Shown in pieces: positions 28,279 through 37,160 of a stretch of 64,000 bases of DNA (position 1 is the first letter of the stretch; the number at the start of each line of letters is the position of its first letter). The translations under genes and the position numbers were made by a program. The DNA is taken from positions 1 to 64,000 of the forward strand of contig NZ_JBIYSM020000003.1 of assembly GCF_044759095.2 (NCBI RefSeq), given 5' to 3'. This stretch comes from JBIYSM02 sp044759095 (GTDB taxonomy: Bacteria; Bacillota; Bacilli; Brevibacillales; Brevibacillaceae). Under the pieces are notes generated by a model, which made no database searches, had not been told where the DNA came from, and saw nothing but the letters and a program-made list of their open reading frames with translations.

Positions 28279-29454
28279 ATGACAACAACAACACTGAACG
28301 ATGCGGCAGAACAGGTGAGAGAACAGGTGATTGCCTGGAGACGCCATCTTCATCAGCATCCGGAATTGTCCTTTCATGAGGAAAAAACGGCACAGTTTGT
28401 TTACGAGACACTCCTCTCCTTCGGCAATCTGGAAGTGTCCCGTCCGACAAAAACAAGCGTAATGGCGCGTTTGATCGGTTCACAACCGGGCAGGGTGCTG
28501 GCCATGCGGGCCGACATGGACGCACTGCCGATCACGGAGGAAAACGACTTCGACTTCGCCTCCAAAAATCCGGGTGTGATGCACGCCTGCGGACATGACG
28601 GACATACCTCGATGCTGCTCGGAGCGGCAAAGGTTCTCTCCGGGATGAAAGACCGGATCAAAGGAGAAGTGCGCTTTTTCTTCCAGCACGCGGAAGAGAT
28701 TTACCCGGGCGGAGCAGAGGAAATGGTGCAGGCAGGGGTCATGGACGGAGTAGATCTGGTGATCGGGGCGCACCTTTGGGCTCCCATGGAATACGGCAAG
28801 GTTGGCATCGTCTCCGGGCCCATGATGGCTGCGCCGGATACGTTCTGGATCACGGTGTTCGGCAAAGGGGGGCATGCTGCGCTGCCGCACCAGACCATTG
28901 ACAGCATCGCCATAGGTGCTCAGGTCGTAACGAATCTGCAGCACATCGTGTCCCGCAATACCGACCCGCTCGACAACCTGGTCGTCTCCGTCACCCAGTT
29001 TATCGGGGGCACGACACACAATGTCATTCCGGGATCCGTCAAAATGTGGGGAACGGTTCGCAGCTTTGATCCGAAGCTGCGCGAAGAGGCGCCGAAGCTG
29101 ATGGAGCGCGTGGTAAAAGGCATTACCGAGGCTCATGGCGCAACCTACGAGTTCAAGTATGAATTCGGCTATCGCCCTGTCATCAACGATGCGGAAGTAA
29201 CGCGTCTGATGGAAGAGGTGGTCGTGGAGACACTGGGGGCAGAATGGGTGGATCACATGAGGCCGAACATGGGCGGCGAAGATTTCTCCGCGTTCCAGCA
29301 AAAGGCACCAGGCTGCTTCTTCTACATCGGTGCGGGCAACAAGGAAAAGGGAATCGTTTACCCGCATCACCATGCGCGGTTCACCATTGACGAGGACGCG
29401 TTGGAAGTCGGCGTCAAAATGTTCGTAAACGCCGCACGAAAGGTCGTTATGTAA
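28279..29454 (+). CDS. M20D amidohydrolase (N-acyl-amino acid / hippurate hydrolase type)
   Basis: 391 residues. Motifs of the M20D group are complete: RRHLHQHPELSFHEEKT, MRADMDALPI, HACGHDGHTSMLLGA with the metal ligands, FQHAEE with the catalytic Glu, and GGEDFSAF. Such enzymes deacylate N-acyl-amino acids, hippurate or indole-acetyl-amino acids in the cytoplasm. ATG 28279 follows GAGGAGG by 8 bases, 23 bases after the preceding gene. Together with the HyuC-like enzyme it suggests use of N-substituted amino acids imported by the SSS symporter downstream. Confidence 0.9.
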   Translation: MTTTTLNDAAEQVREQVIAWRRHLHQHPELSFHEEKTAQFVYETLLSFGNLEVSRPTKTSVMARLIGSQPGRVLAMRADMDALPITEENDFDFASKNPGVMHACGHDGHTSMLLGAAKVLSGMKDRIKGEVRFFFQHAEEIYPGGAEEMVQAGVMDGVDLVIGAHLWAPMEYGKVGIVSGPMMAAPDTFWITVFGKGGHAALPHQTIDSIAIGAQVVTNLQHIVSRNTDPLDNLVVSVTQFIGGTTHNVIPGSVKMWGTVRSFDPKLREEAPKLMERVVKGITEAHGATYEFKYEFGYRPVINDAEVTRLMEEVVVETLGAEWVDHMRPNMGGEDFSAFQQKAPGCFFYIGAGNKEKGIVYPHHHARFTIDEDALEVGVKMFVNAARKVVM

Positions 29455-29488
29455 AAAAAGTCAGAGGAGAAAAAAAGGGGGCTTGACC

Positions 29489-29686
29489 GTGAAGCTGATC
29501 CATCTGCTGGCGCTTTTGCCATTCATCGGTATTCTCGGCTGCATTTCGTTTGTGAACAAGGTAACTCCGTATGTGTTTGGAATGCCGTTTATTCTTTTCT
29601 GGATCGTGATGTGGGTCATCCTGACATCTGCCATCATGGCCATCGTCTACAAGCTTGATCCTGCAAACAAGGAGAGTGAGCTCTAA
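29489..29686 (+). CDS. DUF3311 small membrane protein
   Basis: 65 residues, two hydrophobic helices (LIHLLALLPFIGILGC and a second around residues 29-50), ending KESEL. DUF3311 proteins are routinely encoded just before SSS-family symporters and are thought to be accessory subunits. GTG 29489 is preferred because AAGGGGG stands 7 bases upstream; a TTG at 29483 is the alternative. Its stop shares one base with the ATG of the symporter, indicating tight coupling. Confidence 0.85.
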   Translation: MKLIHLLALLPFIGILGCISFVNKVTPYVFGMPFILFWIVMWVILTSAIMAIVYKLDPANKESEL

Positions 29687-31161
29687 TGAACGCAGCATTG
29701 CTGGTCATTTTCGGATTTCTGGCCCTGTCGCTCTTCCTTGGGATTCAGGCGCGCAAAGGGAAAGACATGAACCTGGAGCAGTGGACCGTAGGCGGGCGCG
29801 GCTTCGGCACCATCTTTGTTTTCCTGCTCATGGCGGGTGAAATTTACACCACGTTCACCTTCCTCGGCGGCAGCGGCTGGGCGTACAGCAAAGGCGGCCC
29901 AACCTTCTACATCATCGGCTACGGCTGCCTGGCCTACATCATGTCCTACTGGCTGCTCCCGGCCGTTTGGAAATACGCCAAAGAGCACAAGCTGATGTCG
30001 CAATCCGACTTTTTTGTCAGCAAGTACAAAAGCCCGTATCTGGGCGTACTGGTTTCGCTTGTCGGGGTAGTTGCCTTGATTCCCTACCTGGTGCTGCAGC
30101 TGAAAGGGCTGGGCATCATCGTATCGGAGGCTTCTTACGGCAGCATCTCCTCTACCGTCGCGATCTGGATCGGGGTAATCTCCGTTACCGTTTACGTGAT
30201 GATTTCTGGCATTCACGGATCCGCTTGGACCGCTGTCGTGAAAGACATCATGATTCTCGCTGTGGTTGTCTTCCTGGGGCTGTATCTTCCGTTCCATTAC
30301 TACGGCGGCATTCAGCCGATGTTTGAAGCGATTGAAGCGTCAAAACAGGGATTTCTCGCCTTGCCGGAAAAAGGGCAAAGCCCATCCTGGTTTGTCTCCA
30401 CGGTTCTTCTGACGGCGCTCGGCTTCTACATGTGGCCGCATACGTTCGGGTCGGTCTATTCTGCCCAAAATGCCAAGGTATTCAGGAAAAATGCAATCAT
30501 CATGCCGTTGTATCAATTGGTGCTGCTGTTTGTCTTCTTCGTCGGCTTTGCAGCAATCCTGCAGGTGCCCGGTTTGAAAGGAGCGGAGGGCGATCTCTCC
30601 TTGCTGCGTCTTTCCATACAGACGTTTGATCCGTGGTTCGTCGGCGTAATCGGGGCAGCCGGCTTGCTGACCGCGATTGTTCCCGGTTCGATGATTCTCA
30701 TGTCCGCAGCTACCCTGCTGGCGAAGAATGTATACAAAGTGTTCGTACCGTCCGCGACGGATGCGCAAATCTCCAACCTGGCGAAATACCTCGTGCCGGT
30801 CGTCGCCCTGATCTCGCTCTACTTCACCTTCACCGGCGGAGATGCGATCGTAACGCTGCTGTTGATGGGTTATAGCCTGGTGACCCAGCTGTTCCCGTCG
30901 TTGTTCTTCAGCCTGTGGAACCGCAACTTCGTGACGAAGCAGGGAGCGGCCGCCGGTATCATTGCCGGTGTGGCAACCGTAGCCTATATCACGATCAGCA
31001 AGAGCACCATCGGCACCCTGTTCCCATCCCTGCCGCAAGCCGTTCAGGACTTGAACGTCGGCATTATTGCTCTGATCATCAACGTGGTGGTCATGAGCGT
31101 CGTAAGTCTGGCTACCAAAGGGAGTATCTCGGTCGACAACAAAAAGTCTCAAGTAGCATAA
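29686..31161 (+). CDS. SSS-family sodium:solute symporter
   Basis: 491 residues, about 13 helices. GGRGFGTIFVFLLMAGEIYT and FLGGSGWAYSKGGP near the N-terminus, TAVVKDIMI in the middle and GLLTAIVPGSMILMSAA later fit the SSS family (sodium-coupled uptake of amino acids, carboxylates or similar). The start overlaps the stop of DUF3311 as TAATG. It is the presumed importer of the substrate cleaved by the two M20 enzymes. A strong terminator follows. Confidence 0.9.
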   Translation: MNAALLVIFGFLALSLFLGIQARKGKDMNLEQWTVGGRGFGTIFVFLLMAGEIYTTFTFLGGSGWAYSKGGPTFYIIGYGCLAYIMSYWLLPAVWKYAKEHKLMSQSDFFVSKYKSPYLGVLVSLVGVVALIPYLVLQLKGLGIIVSEASYGSISSTVAIWIGVISVTVYVMISGIHGSAWTAVVKDIMILAVVVFLGLYLPFHYYGGIQPMFEAIEASKQGFLALPEKGQSPSWFVSTVLLTALGFYMWPHTFGSVYSAQNAKVFRKNAIIMPLYQLVLLFVFFVGFAAILQVPGLKGAEGDLSLLRLSIQTFDPWFVGVIGAAGLLTAIVPGSMILMSAATLLAKNVYKVFVPSATDAQISNLAKYLVPVVALISLYFTFTGGDAIVTLLLMGYSLVTQLFPSLFFSLWNRNFVTKQGAAAGIIAGVATVAYITISKSTIGTLFPSLPQAVQDLNVGIIALIINVVVMSVVSLATKGSISVDNKKSQVA

Positions 31162-31168
31162 AACAATC

Positions 31169-31208
31169 AGCAAGCCGCAGGGAGATTCCATTCCTGCGGC
31201 TTGCTTTT
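31169..31208 (+). terminator. Terminator of the amidohydrolase-symporter operon
   Basis: GCAAGCCGCAGG pairs with CCTGCGGCTTGC around an 11-base loop, followed by TTTT. Confidence 0.88.
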
Positions 31209-31239
31209 GGATCGATCCCTTTAGAAAGGAGCAACTTCC

Positions 31240-31344
31240 TTAGTCGTCACAATCACATCCGACGATGACGAGAAGAATGAACAATACAAGAATCAGGGTA
31301 AAGCCGTTGAACCCATTGCAACCGCTTTTGAAAAGACTGCTCAT
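31240..31344 (-). CDS. YjcZ-type sporulation peptide
   Basis: 34 residues encoded on the minus strand. The reading is a short polar start (SSLFKSGCNGFNG) followed by a single hydrophobic helix (FTLILVLFILLVIV) and a cysteine/aspartate tail. This is the standard layout of the YjcZ/YhzJ family of tiny membrane peptides found in spores. The ATG at 31344 has a perfect AAGGAGG 11 bases upstream. It is a single-gene unit, convergent with the symporter. Function in the family is not established; the tail with two Cys and three Asp is unusually polar. Confidence 0.85.
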   Translation of the reverse strand: MSSLFKSGCNGFNGFTLILVLFILLVIVGCDCDD

Positions 31345-31436
31345 GGCTGAATACCTCCTTGTGTTTTTAGTTAGGCAGCAATACAGGATATGTGAGCGAT
31401 GTCTTTTTGGTCTTAGGCGAATGTCCCGTATTTCGG

Positions 31437-31468
31437 GAGAATCCTGGTGATCGGGATTCTCTCTTTTT
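31437..31468 (+). terminator. Stem-loop with T-run in the yjcZ/ABC intergenic region
   Basis: GAGAATCC (31437-31444) pairs with GGATTCTC (31454-31461), followed by a T-rich stretch on the plus strand. No gene ends just upstream on that strand, so it may terminate a short leader or untranslated RNA preceding the ABC operon. Confidence 0.45.
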
Positions 31469-31585
31469 ATTTGTCTTCATATTCCTTTATGATTTTTTTA
31501 CCAAGCGCCAGGCCATATTTTCATATAATAGAAAATAGTCAAAGTTTTTTTATCAGAGAATTGAGATTCGGGGGAACGATCAAAC

Positions 31586-32278
31586 ATGCAGCCAATCGCA
31601 GAAACCAAAAGGGTGAGGCGGATCTATGGCAAAGGGGATGCTGCTGTGCACGCCTTGCGGGATGTGACGATGCAGATACCCAGGGGACGTCTGCTGGTGC
31701 TGAAAGGGCGCTCCGGTTCTGGTAAAACGACGCTGTTAAACCTGCTCGGCGGGTTGGATCGGCCGACAGAGGGCGAGATTTTCTTTGAAGGCAACGAGAT
31801 CGGACGTCTGTCTGACGGACAGAGGACCGAGCTTCGTCGGCGAAATATGGGTTTCATTTTTCAATCGTTCGGCCTGCTGCCGCTAATGTCTGCGGCTGAG
31901 AACGTCGAATTCGGCCTCAGGCTGGCCGGCGTCCCGAAGGAACAATGGAAGCAGCGAATTCAGGAATCGCTGGAGCTGGTCGGGTTGACAAAACGGGCTT
32001 CCCACCGGCCGTTTGAAATGTCGGGAGGCGAACAGCAGCGGTGTGCCATCGCCCGTGCCATTGCTCATCGTCCAAGCCTCGTTTTGGCGGACGAACCCAC
32101 CGCGGAACTGGACAGCCGAATGGGCCTGACCATAAGCCGAATGTTTCGGGACATGGTACGGCAGGAGGGAATGACGATTGTCATGACGACACACGATCCG
32201 GCAATCATGGAGGTGGCAGACGATGTATACGCGCTGGAAGACGGAGAAATCAGCCGATATGAAGAAGAAACCAACTAA
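31586..32278 (+). CDS. ABC transporter ATPase, MacB/LolD type
   Basis: 230 residues. Walker A GRSGSGKT, signature MSGGEQQR, Walker B LVLADEPTAELD and MTTHDPA are all present, and LGGLDRPTEGEI is typical of the LolD/MacB/FtsE branch that powers mechanotransmission-type permeases. It leads an operon with a membrane-fusion lipoprotein, a large FtsX-type permease and a second ATPase. Its end overlaps the lipoprotein gene by 20 bases. Likely role is export of, or resistance to, a peptide or lipid-active compound; substrate unknown. Confidence 0.9.
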   Translation: MQPIAETKRVRRIYGKGDAAVHALRDVTMQIPRGRLLVLKGRSGSGKTTLLNLLGGLDRPTEGEIFFEGNEIGRLSDGQRTELRRRNMGFIFQSFGLLPLMSAAENVEFGLRLAGVPKEQWKQRIQESLELVGLTKRASHRPFEMSGGEQQRCAIARAIAHRPSLVLADEPTAELDSRMGLTISRMFRDMVRQEGMTIVMTTHDPAIMEVADDVYALEDGEISRYEEETN

Positions 32279-33419
32279 AACGAGGCATATTGCCGCTGTG
32301 TTGGCGACCGGCGTGCTGCTTGCCGGCTGCTCACTCTTTCCAAACGAAGAGGCCGTGCTTGCACCGCCGCTTGTGGAGCCCGCTGTGGTCAACTACGAGG
32401 TGGCCAAGGTGGAGAGAGCGACGCTGGTAAAAAGCGTGAAAGGCAGCAGCACGTTCACGGCTACGGAAAAGAAAGAACTCTACTTTAAGGATCCGAAAGG
32501 GCGGCTCAAGTCCTTTTTGGTTAAAAGCGGGGATGCCGTGAAAAAGGGACAGGTGCTGGCAGAACTGGACGCTGGCGATTTGGAGCACGAAATCAAGGTG
32601 GCCAAATACGAGTTGGACAAGGCCAAACTGGAGCTGATGGCCGTTCAGCAGGACAACCGGTACGAAGTGGAAGCGGTCAGACTGGATGTCCAGAAGGCGG
32701 AGATGAACGCCAAGGTCATGGGGACCAAGCTGGCAGTCATGGAGTTGGAAAAGGCGAAGCTGAAGCTGCAGGAATTACAGGACACGAAGCAGCAGGAGTA
32801 TCAGATCCAAAAGGCCAAACTAAACATCCGCGCAAAAGAACTGGAGCTGGCTCATTTGCAAAAAGCGTGGGAAGAGACCCGGCTGGTCTCGCCGATCGAC
32901 GGCATCGTGATGTTTGTCAGCAATGAACAGGTAGGGGACGAAATTGACCCGTACCAGTCGCTGGTCACGGTGGGTGATCCGCATAAGCTGCTAATCCTGT
33001 ATACGGCGGCCAACGGGGACGCCATCAAGGATGTGGACATCGGCATGAAGGCAACCATCACCCTGAAGGACAAGACAAAGGGGGAAGGAAGGGTGGTGCA
33101 AACACCGCGCAATGTGCCGTCAGGCCTCCCGGAAGATCTGGCTGACTTGTATCAGCGCAGCTTGTTGATCTTGCCGAATCAGCTGCCCGAGACGGCAGAG
33201 ATCGGATCGCCTGCAGACATTGAGGTCGTGATCCAGAAACGGGAGAACACGCTGTTGATCCCTCGCCGGGCCCTGCGCGATTTCTCCGGCCGCCAGTTTG
33301 TCCAGGTGCTGGATGGCAAAAGCAAGAAGGAAGTGGACGTAGAGGTAGGCGTTCAAACGTCAACAGCCGTGGAAATCCTCAGCGGACTGCAAGAAGGCCA
33401 GCTGGTGATTCTGGACTAG
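32259..33419 (+). CDS. Membrane-fusion (HlyD/MacA-like) lipoprotein
   Basis: 386 residues. N-terminal signal with lipobox LLAGC anchors it outside the membrane. A split lipoyl/biotinyl-like hairpin (SFLVKSGDAVKKGQVLAELD ... PIDGIVMFVSNEQVGDEI, shown as two motifs) brackets a long alpha-helical coiled coil rich in Lys/Glu/Leu (about residues 90-205). A beta-barrel part with LLIPRRALRDF follows. This is the adaptor architecture of MacA-type systems. ATG 32259 lies inside the end of the ATPase gene. It is expected to dock on the FtsX-type permease encoded next. Confidence 0.88.
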   Translation: MKKKPTKTRHIAAVLATGVLLAGCSLFPNEEAVLAPPLVEPAVVNYEVAKVERATLVKSVKGSSTFTATEKKELYFKDPKGRLKSFLVKSGDAVKKGQVLAELDAGDLEHEIKVAKYELDKAKLELMAVQQDNRYEVEAVRLDVQKAEMNAKVMGTKLAVMELEKAKLKLQELQDTKQQEYQIQKAKLNIRAKELELAHLQKAWEETRLVSPIDGIVMFVSNEQVGDEIDPYQSLVTVGDPHKLLILYTAANGDAIKDVDIGMKATITLKDKTKGEGRVVQTPRNVPSGLPEDLADLYQRSLLILPNQLPETAEIGSPADIEVVIQKRENTLLIPRRALRDFSGRQFVQVLDGKSKKEVDVEVGVQTSTAVEILSGLQEGQLVILD

Positions 33420-33434
33420 GGGGATGTGGGGACC

Positions 33435-36284
33435 ATGGCAATGTTGTACATGATTGTGCGCAAGATGTGGAACAACCGTTGGCTGGTGACAAGCCTGCTC
33501 CTCGGTCTGGTCATTGCCGTTTCGCTGGTATCCAGCATACCCGCCTTCACGTCCGGCGTACTGCAGCGGGTGCTGGTCAAAGATCTGGAGGAATACCAAA
33601 AGCGCGTCAAACAATTCCCCGGGGGACTGATTGTCTCTCTTGATTTCAACAAGGTTAAACCGGACAGTTTGGCGATCATCGAGCAAATGGAGCAGTTCGT
33701 GCAGGAGGAGATCATCGATCGGCTGGATGTGCCGATCTATCAAAAGGTAACGCTCCTGCAGACGGTTCCTTTTGAGGATGCTCAGAACAGCGGCAGTGCC
33801 TCCCTTCGTGCACTTGGAGGCATTGAGGAGCATATCACGGTCTTAGACGGCAGACTGCCCAGCCGTCAACCGATCGACGGCGTATTCGAAGCGCTGGTGA
33901 CCGAAGGGGCGCTGAAAAAGCGCAGCATGGTGCTGAATACGGTGTTCGAATTGACCACAAAGGAAGCAGGCGGAATGCGCATTCGGGTAAAACCGGTCGG
34001 CGTGTTTACGGAAAAACAGGGGAACGATCCGTACTGGTTCACACCCGCAGCAGAGTACAACAACAGCTTTCTGATCGATGAACGGCTTTTTCGCGAGGCG
34101 TTCATGCAGCAGCACAGCTTGCTTTCCTCCGCCCGTCTCTACACGGCCTTTCAGTACCACGCCATGAAGGTGACGGACAAGGACAAGCTGCTATCCGTGG
34201 AGCCCTCACTGGAACAGGAACTGGAGCGCATCGGGCTGCAATCGTCGGAGTACAGCATCCGTTTTCCCGTTACCAGCATCGTCAACAAATACGATGAGAA
34301 GCGGGAGCAGTTCCAGACCATACTGTGGTCGCTCTATGTTCCTGTGTTCGTTATGCTGGCGCTCTACCTGATCATGGTGGCAGGCCTGATTATTGAACGG
34401 CAGCGGACGGAAATCGCGGTGCTGGGCAGCCGTGGAGCTTCTCGCAGGCAGATCTTTTTCATTTACCTGGTGGAAATGCTCATACTGGGCGGCACGGCTT
34501 TTCTCATCGGCCCGTTTTTAGGGGCGATGGTGAGCCGGCTTCTTGGCGTGTCAAACGGCTTTCTCGAATTTGTAAACCGCACGGGTCTGCCGGTGGAGAT
34601 GTCCAGGGAGGTATTTATCTACGCCTTTTGGACGGTTTTGGCTTGTAACTGCCTTGTTCTCACCGCCGTTTTCTTTGCCACTCGGCAAAATATCGTCAGC
34701 CACAAACAGCAGGCAGCGCGAATGGCTGGAACAGCGGTCTGGCACAAGCTCTATCTGGATATCCTGCTGCTGCTCGTCTCCTGGTACGGCTGGTACTCCT
34801 ACCGCAAGACCGTGGAAGACATGAAGGTCGTGAAAGAGCATGCGGGCCTGCTGCAGATAGACATGCTGCTGTTTTTTGTTCCCGTTCTCTTCACGCTGGG
34901 CTTTGGTTTGCTCTGTCTGCGGTTGTATCCGTGGCTGATCCGGGCAATCTTTTGGGGAGGCAAACGATTTTGGTCGACGCCGATGTTCGTCACGCTGGTT
35001 CAGGTGGGACGTTCTGCCCGACAGTACCAATTTCTCATGATGTTTGTCGCCATGACTGTCGCGGTTGGCATGTACAGCGCCAGCACGGCACGAACGATCA
35101 ACCAGAATGCGGAGGAGCGGCTGCGCTACGAAAATGGCGCAGATGTACGCATGAAGGTTGAATGGCAAAACGACCAGCCTGTCATGCTGCTGCACCGCGG
35201 TGCCAAGAGCGGTGGAGAAGGAGAGCGGCTGGAGGAGCCGAAAAAACCGCCAGTCAAGTACGTGGAACCGGATTTTCAGCTGTTTGCCCGACTTCCCGGC
35301 GTTGAGCATGCGGCCAAGGTGTTTGTCAAAGATACGGCCGAATCGATCCGTAACGGCAAAACCTTGTCCAATGTGAAACTGATGGCGGTTGAACCAAAGG
35401 AGTTCGCGCTTACCGCCTGGTTTAAACCGGGACTGTTGCCCCACCACTTTTATGAGTACGCGAACCTGTTGGCAAAAGAGCCCGGGGCGGTTCTCATCTC
35501 CCGCAGCGTCGCGGAACAGTTGAAGGTGTCACCGGGCCAAACCATTGAACTGGGGTGGAAGGATGCCCGTCCGGCGGAGTTTGTCGTGTACGCAGTCCTG
35601 GACTACTGGCCGGGATGGAATCCTCATCCGGTTACGGACCAGTACGGTCGGACGGAAGAGCAGATGCTGGTGGTGGCCAATCTGCCGTTCGTGCAGGACA
35701 GGATGCGTGTGGAACCGTACGAGGTGTGGATGAAGCTGAAGCCGGGTGCGACTGCGGAGGCGCTATACAGCGGAATCAAACAGGCCAACTTGCGGGTCAC
35801 AGACGTTTCCAACGTGTCGCAAAAGCTGATCGAACTGAAAACGAGCGCTTTTTACCTCGGGCTGAACGGCTCGCTTACCTTGGGCTTCTTGCTGTCGATG
35901 CTCATCACTTTTACGGGTTACCTGATGTACTGGGTGCTGACGCTGGGTTCGCGCAAGCTGCAGTACGGCGTCTTTCGGGCAATGGGCCTGTCGTTTCCGC
36001 AGTTGGTGCGGATCCTCGCCTGGGAGCAGGCGCTTACGTTTGGCGCTGCCTTTCTGCTCGGCATTGCCGGCGGCAAGCTGTGCAACACCCTGTTTTTGCC
36101 GGCGCTGGGGATCTACCTGGAGGCGGGCGATCAGGTACCGCCGTTTGCGATTGTCTCCCGCACCGCTGATGAGCTGGTGATCTACGGGTTTGTCGGCGTG
36201 ACGCTTGCGGTGGGCATCGCGATTCTGGCTGCGCTTTTGTCGCGTTTGCAGATTCATCAGGCCGTAAAGCTGGGGGAGGATTGA
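33435..36284 (+). CDS. Large FtsX-type ABC permease
   Basis: 949 residues. An N-terminal helix precedes a large extracellular domain, then a block of several helices with LIIERQRTEIAVLGSRGASR (MacB/FtsX-type cytoplasmic loop), a second large extracellular domain (about 560-790), and three C-terminal helices with YGVFRAMGLSFPQLVRIL. This duplicated FtsX layout is found in lipoprotein- or antibiotic-export systems of Gram-positives. ATG 33435 is preferred; a GTG at 33426 is possible. The gene ends within the ribosome site of the second ATPase. Confidence 0.88.
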   Translation: MAMLYMIVRKMWNNRWLVTSLLLGLVIAVSLVSSIPAFTSGVLQRVLVKDLEEYQKRVKQFPGGLIVSLDFNKVKPDSLAIIEQMEQFVQEEIIDRLDVPIYQKVTLLQTVPFEDAQNSGSASLRALGGIEEHITVLDGRLPSRQPIDGVFEALVTEGALKKRSMVLNTVFELTTKEAGGMRIRVKPVGVFTEKQGNDPYWFTPAAEYNNSFLIDERLFREAFMQQHSLLSSARLYTAFQYHAMKVTDKDKLLSVEPSLEQELERIGLQSSEYSIRFPVTSIVNKYDEKREQFQTILWSLYVPVFVMLALYLIMVAGLIIERQRTEIAVLGSRGASRRQIFFIYLVEMLILGGTAFLIGPFLGAMVSRLLGVSNGFLEFVNRTGLPVEMSREVFIYAFWTVLACNCLVLTAVFFATRQNIVSHKQQAARMAGTAVWHKLYLDILLLLVSWYGWYSYRKTVEDMKVVKEHAGLLQIDMLLFFVPVLFTLGFGLLCLRLYPWLIRAIFWGGKRFWSTPMFVTLVQVGRSARQYQFLMMFVAMTVAVGMYSASTARTINQNAEERLRYENGADVRMKVEWQNDQPVMLLHRGAKSGGEGERLEEPKKPPVKYVEPDFQLFARLPGVEHAAKVFVKDTAESIRNGKTLSNVKLMAVEPKEFALTAWFKPGLLPHHFYEYANLLAKEPGAVLISRSVAEQLKVSPGQTIELGWKDARPAEFVVYAVLDYWPGWNPHPVTDQYGRTEEQMLVVANLPFVQDRMRVEPYEVWMKLKPGATAEALYSGIKQANLRVTDVSNVSQKLIELKTSAFYLGLNGSLTLGFLLSMLITFTGYLMYWVLTLGSRKLQYGVFRAMGLSFPQLVRILAWEQALTFGAAFLLGIAGGKLCNTLFLPALGIYLEAGDQVPPFAIVSRTADELVIYGFVGVTLAVGIAILAALLSRLQIHQAVKLGED

Positions 36285-36289
36285 CCGGG

Positions 36290-37156
36290 ATGATCGTCTG
36301 TGAAAATCTGGTGAAAATTTACAAGGCAGCCGATTTGGAAGTAGTTGCTTTGCAGGGATTGGATCTGAAGGTGGAGTCCGGGGAACTGATGGGGATCATC
36401 GGGAACAGCGGCAGCGGCAAATCCACGCTGCTGAACATGCTGGGCGGACTGGATCGACCATCCGCGGGCAAGCTGTTTGTGGACGGCAAGGACCTGTTTC
36501 GCCTGTCCACCGCCGAACTGGTGGAGTACAAGCTGCGAACGGTCGGCTTTGTCTGGCAAAACAACGCACGCAATCTGATTCCGTACCTCACGGCTCTGCA
36601 AAACGTGGAGCTGCCGATGCTGCTCGGCGGCAAGCGCAAGCGGGAGCGCGCCAAGGAACTGTTGGAGATGGTGGGGCTGGGTCATCGCATGAAGAATCAA
36701 TTGAACCAGCTGTCAGGGGGCGAGCAGCAGCGTGTCGCCATCGCCATTGCGCTGGCCAATCAACCGAAGCTGCTGCTGGCGGACGAGCCAACGGGAAGTG
36801 TGGATACCAAAACGGCGGCCATGATCTTGGACATTTTTCAGGAACTGAACCGCACATTGGGATTGACCGTCGTCATCGTGACCCATGACATGCAGTTGGC
36901 CCGCAAAGTGGACCGGGTCATCGCCATTCGCGACGGAAAGACTTCCAGCGAGCTGCTGCGGCGAAAGGCCGAACACACGGAGGAACTGGAAACGGGTGAG
37001 GAGCCGCAGGAACACGAAGAGCTGGCCGTACTGGACCAGGCCGGACGGCTGCAGATTCCCCGCGAATACCTGCAGGCGATCGGAGCGGACGGCAAGCTGC
37101 GGATCGAACTGGAGGACGGACTTATTTTGCTTTTGCCGCCGCATCCGCGCACCTGA
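36290..37156 (+). CDS. ABC transporter ATPase with AbrB-like C-terminal tail
   Basis: 288 residues. The first 225 are a LolD/MacB-type ATPase: Walker A GNSGSGKS, signature LSGGEQQR, Walker B LLLADEPTGSVD and VTHDMQ. After an acidic linker (EELETGEEPQEHEE) the last 40 residues read LDQAGRLQIPREYLQAIG and LEDGLILLLPP, which has the pattern of a SpoVT/AbrB swapped-hairpin half. I choose ATG 36290; a TTG at 36281 overlaps the permease stop. It is the second ATPase of the operon. The tail could mediate dimerisation or DNA contact; this is inference. Confidence 0.85.
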   Translation: MIVCENLVKIYKAADLEVVALQGLDLKVESGELMGIIGNSGSGKSTLLNMLGGLDRPSAGKLFVDGKDLFRLSTAELVEYKLRTVGFVWQNNARNLIPYLTALQNVELPMLLGGKRKRERAKELLEMVGLGHRMKNQLNQLSGGEQQRVAIAIALANQPKLLLADEPTGSVDTKTAAMILDIFQELNRTLGLTVVIVTHDMQLARKVDRVIAIRDGKTSSELLRRKAEHTEELETGEEPQEHEELAVLDQAGRLQIPREYLQAIGADGKLRIELEDGLILLLPPHPRT

Positions 37157-37160
37157 TCCG

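Noticed and set aside
34551..35447. 298-codon minus-strand frame inside the FtsX permease gene
   Set aside because: Composition is rich in His, Gln and Arg with no domain pattern, and the plus strand encodes a clear permease.
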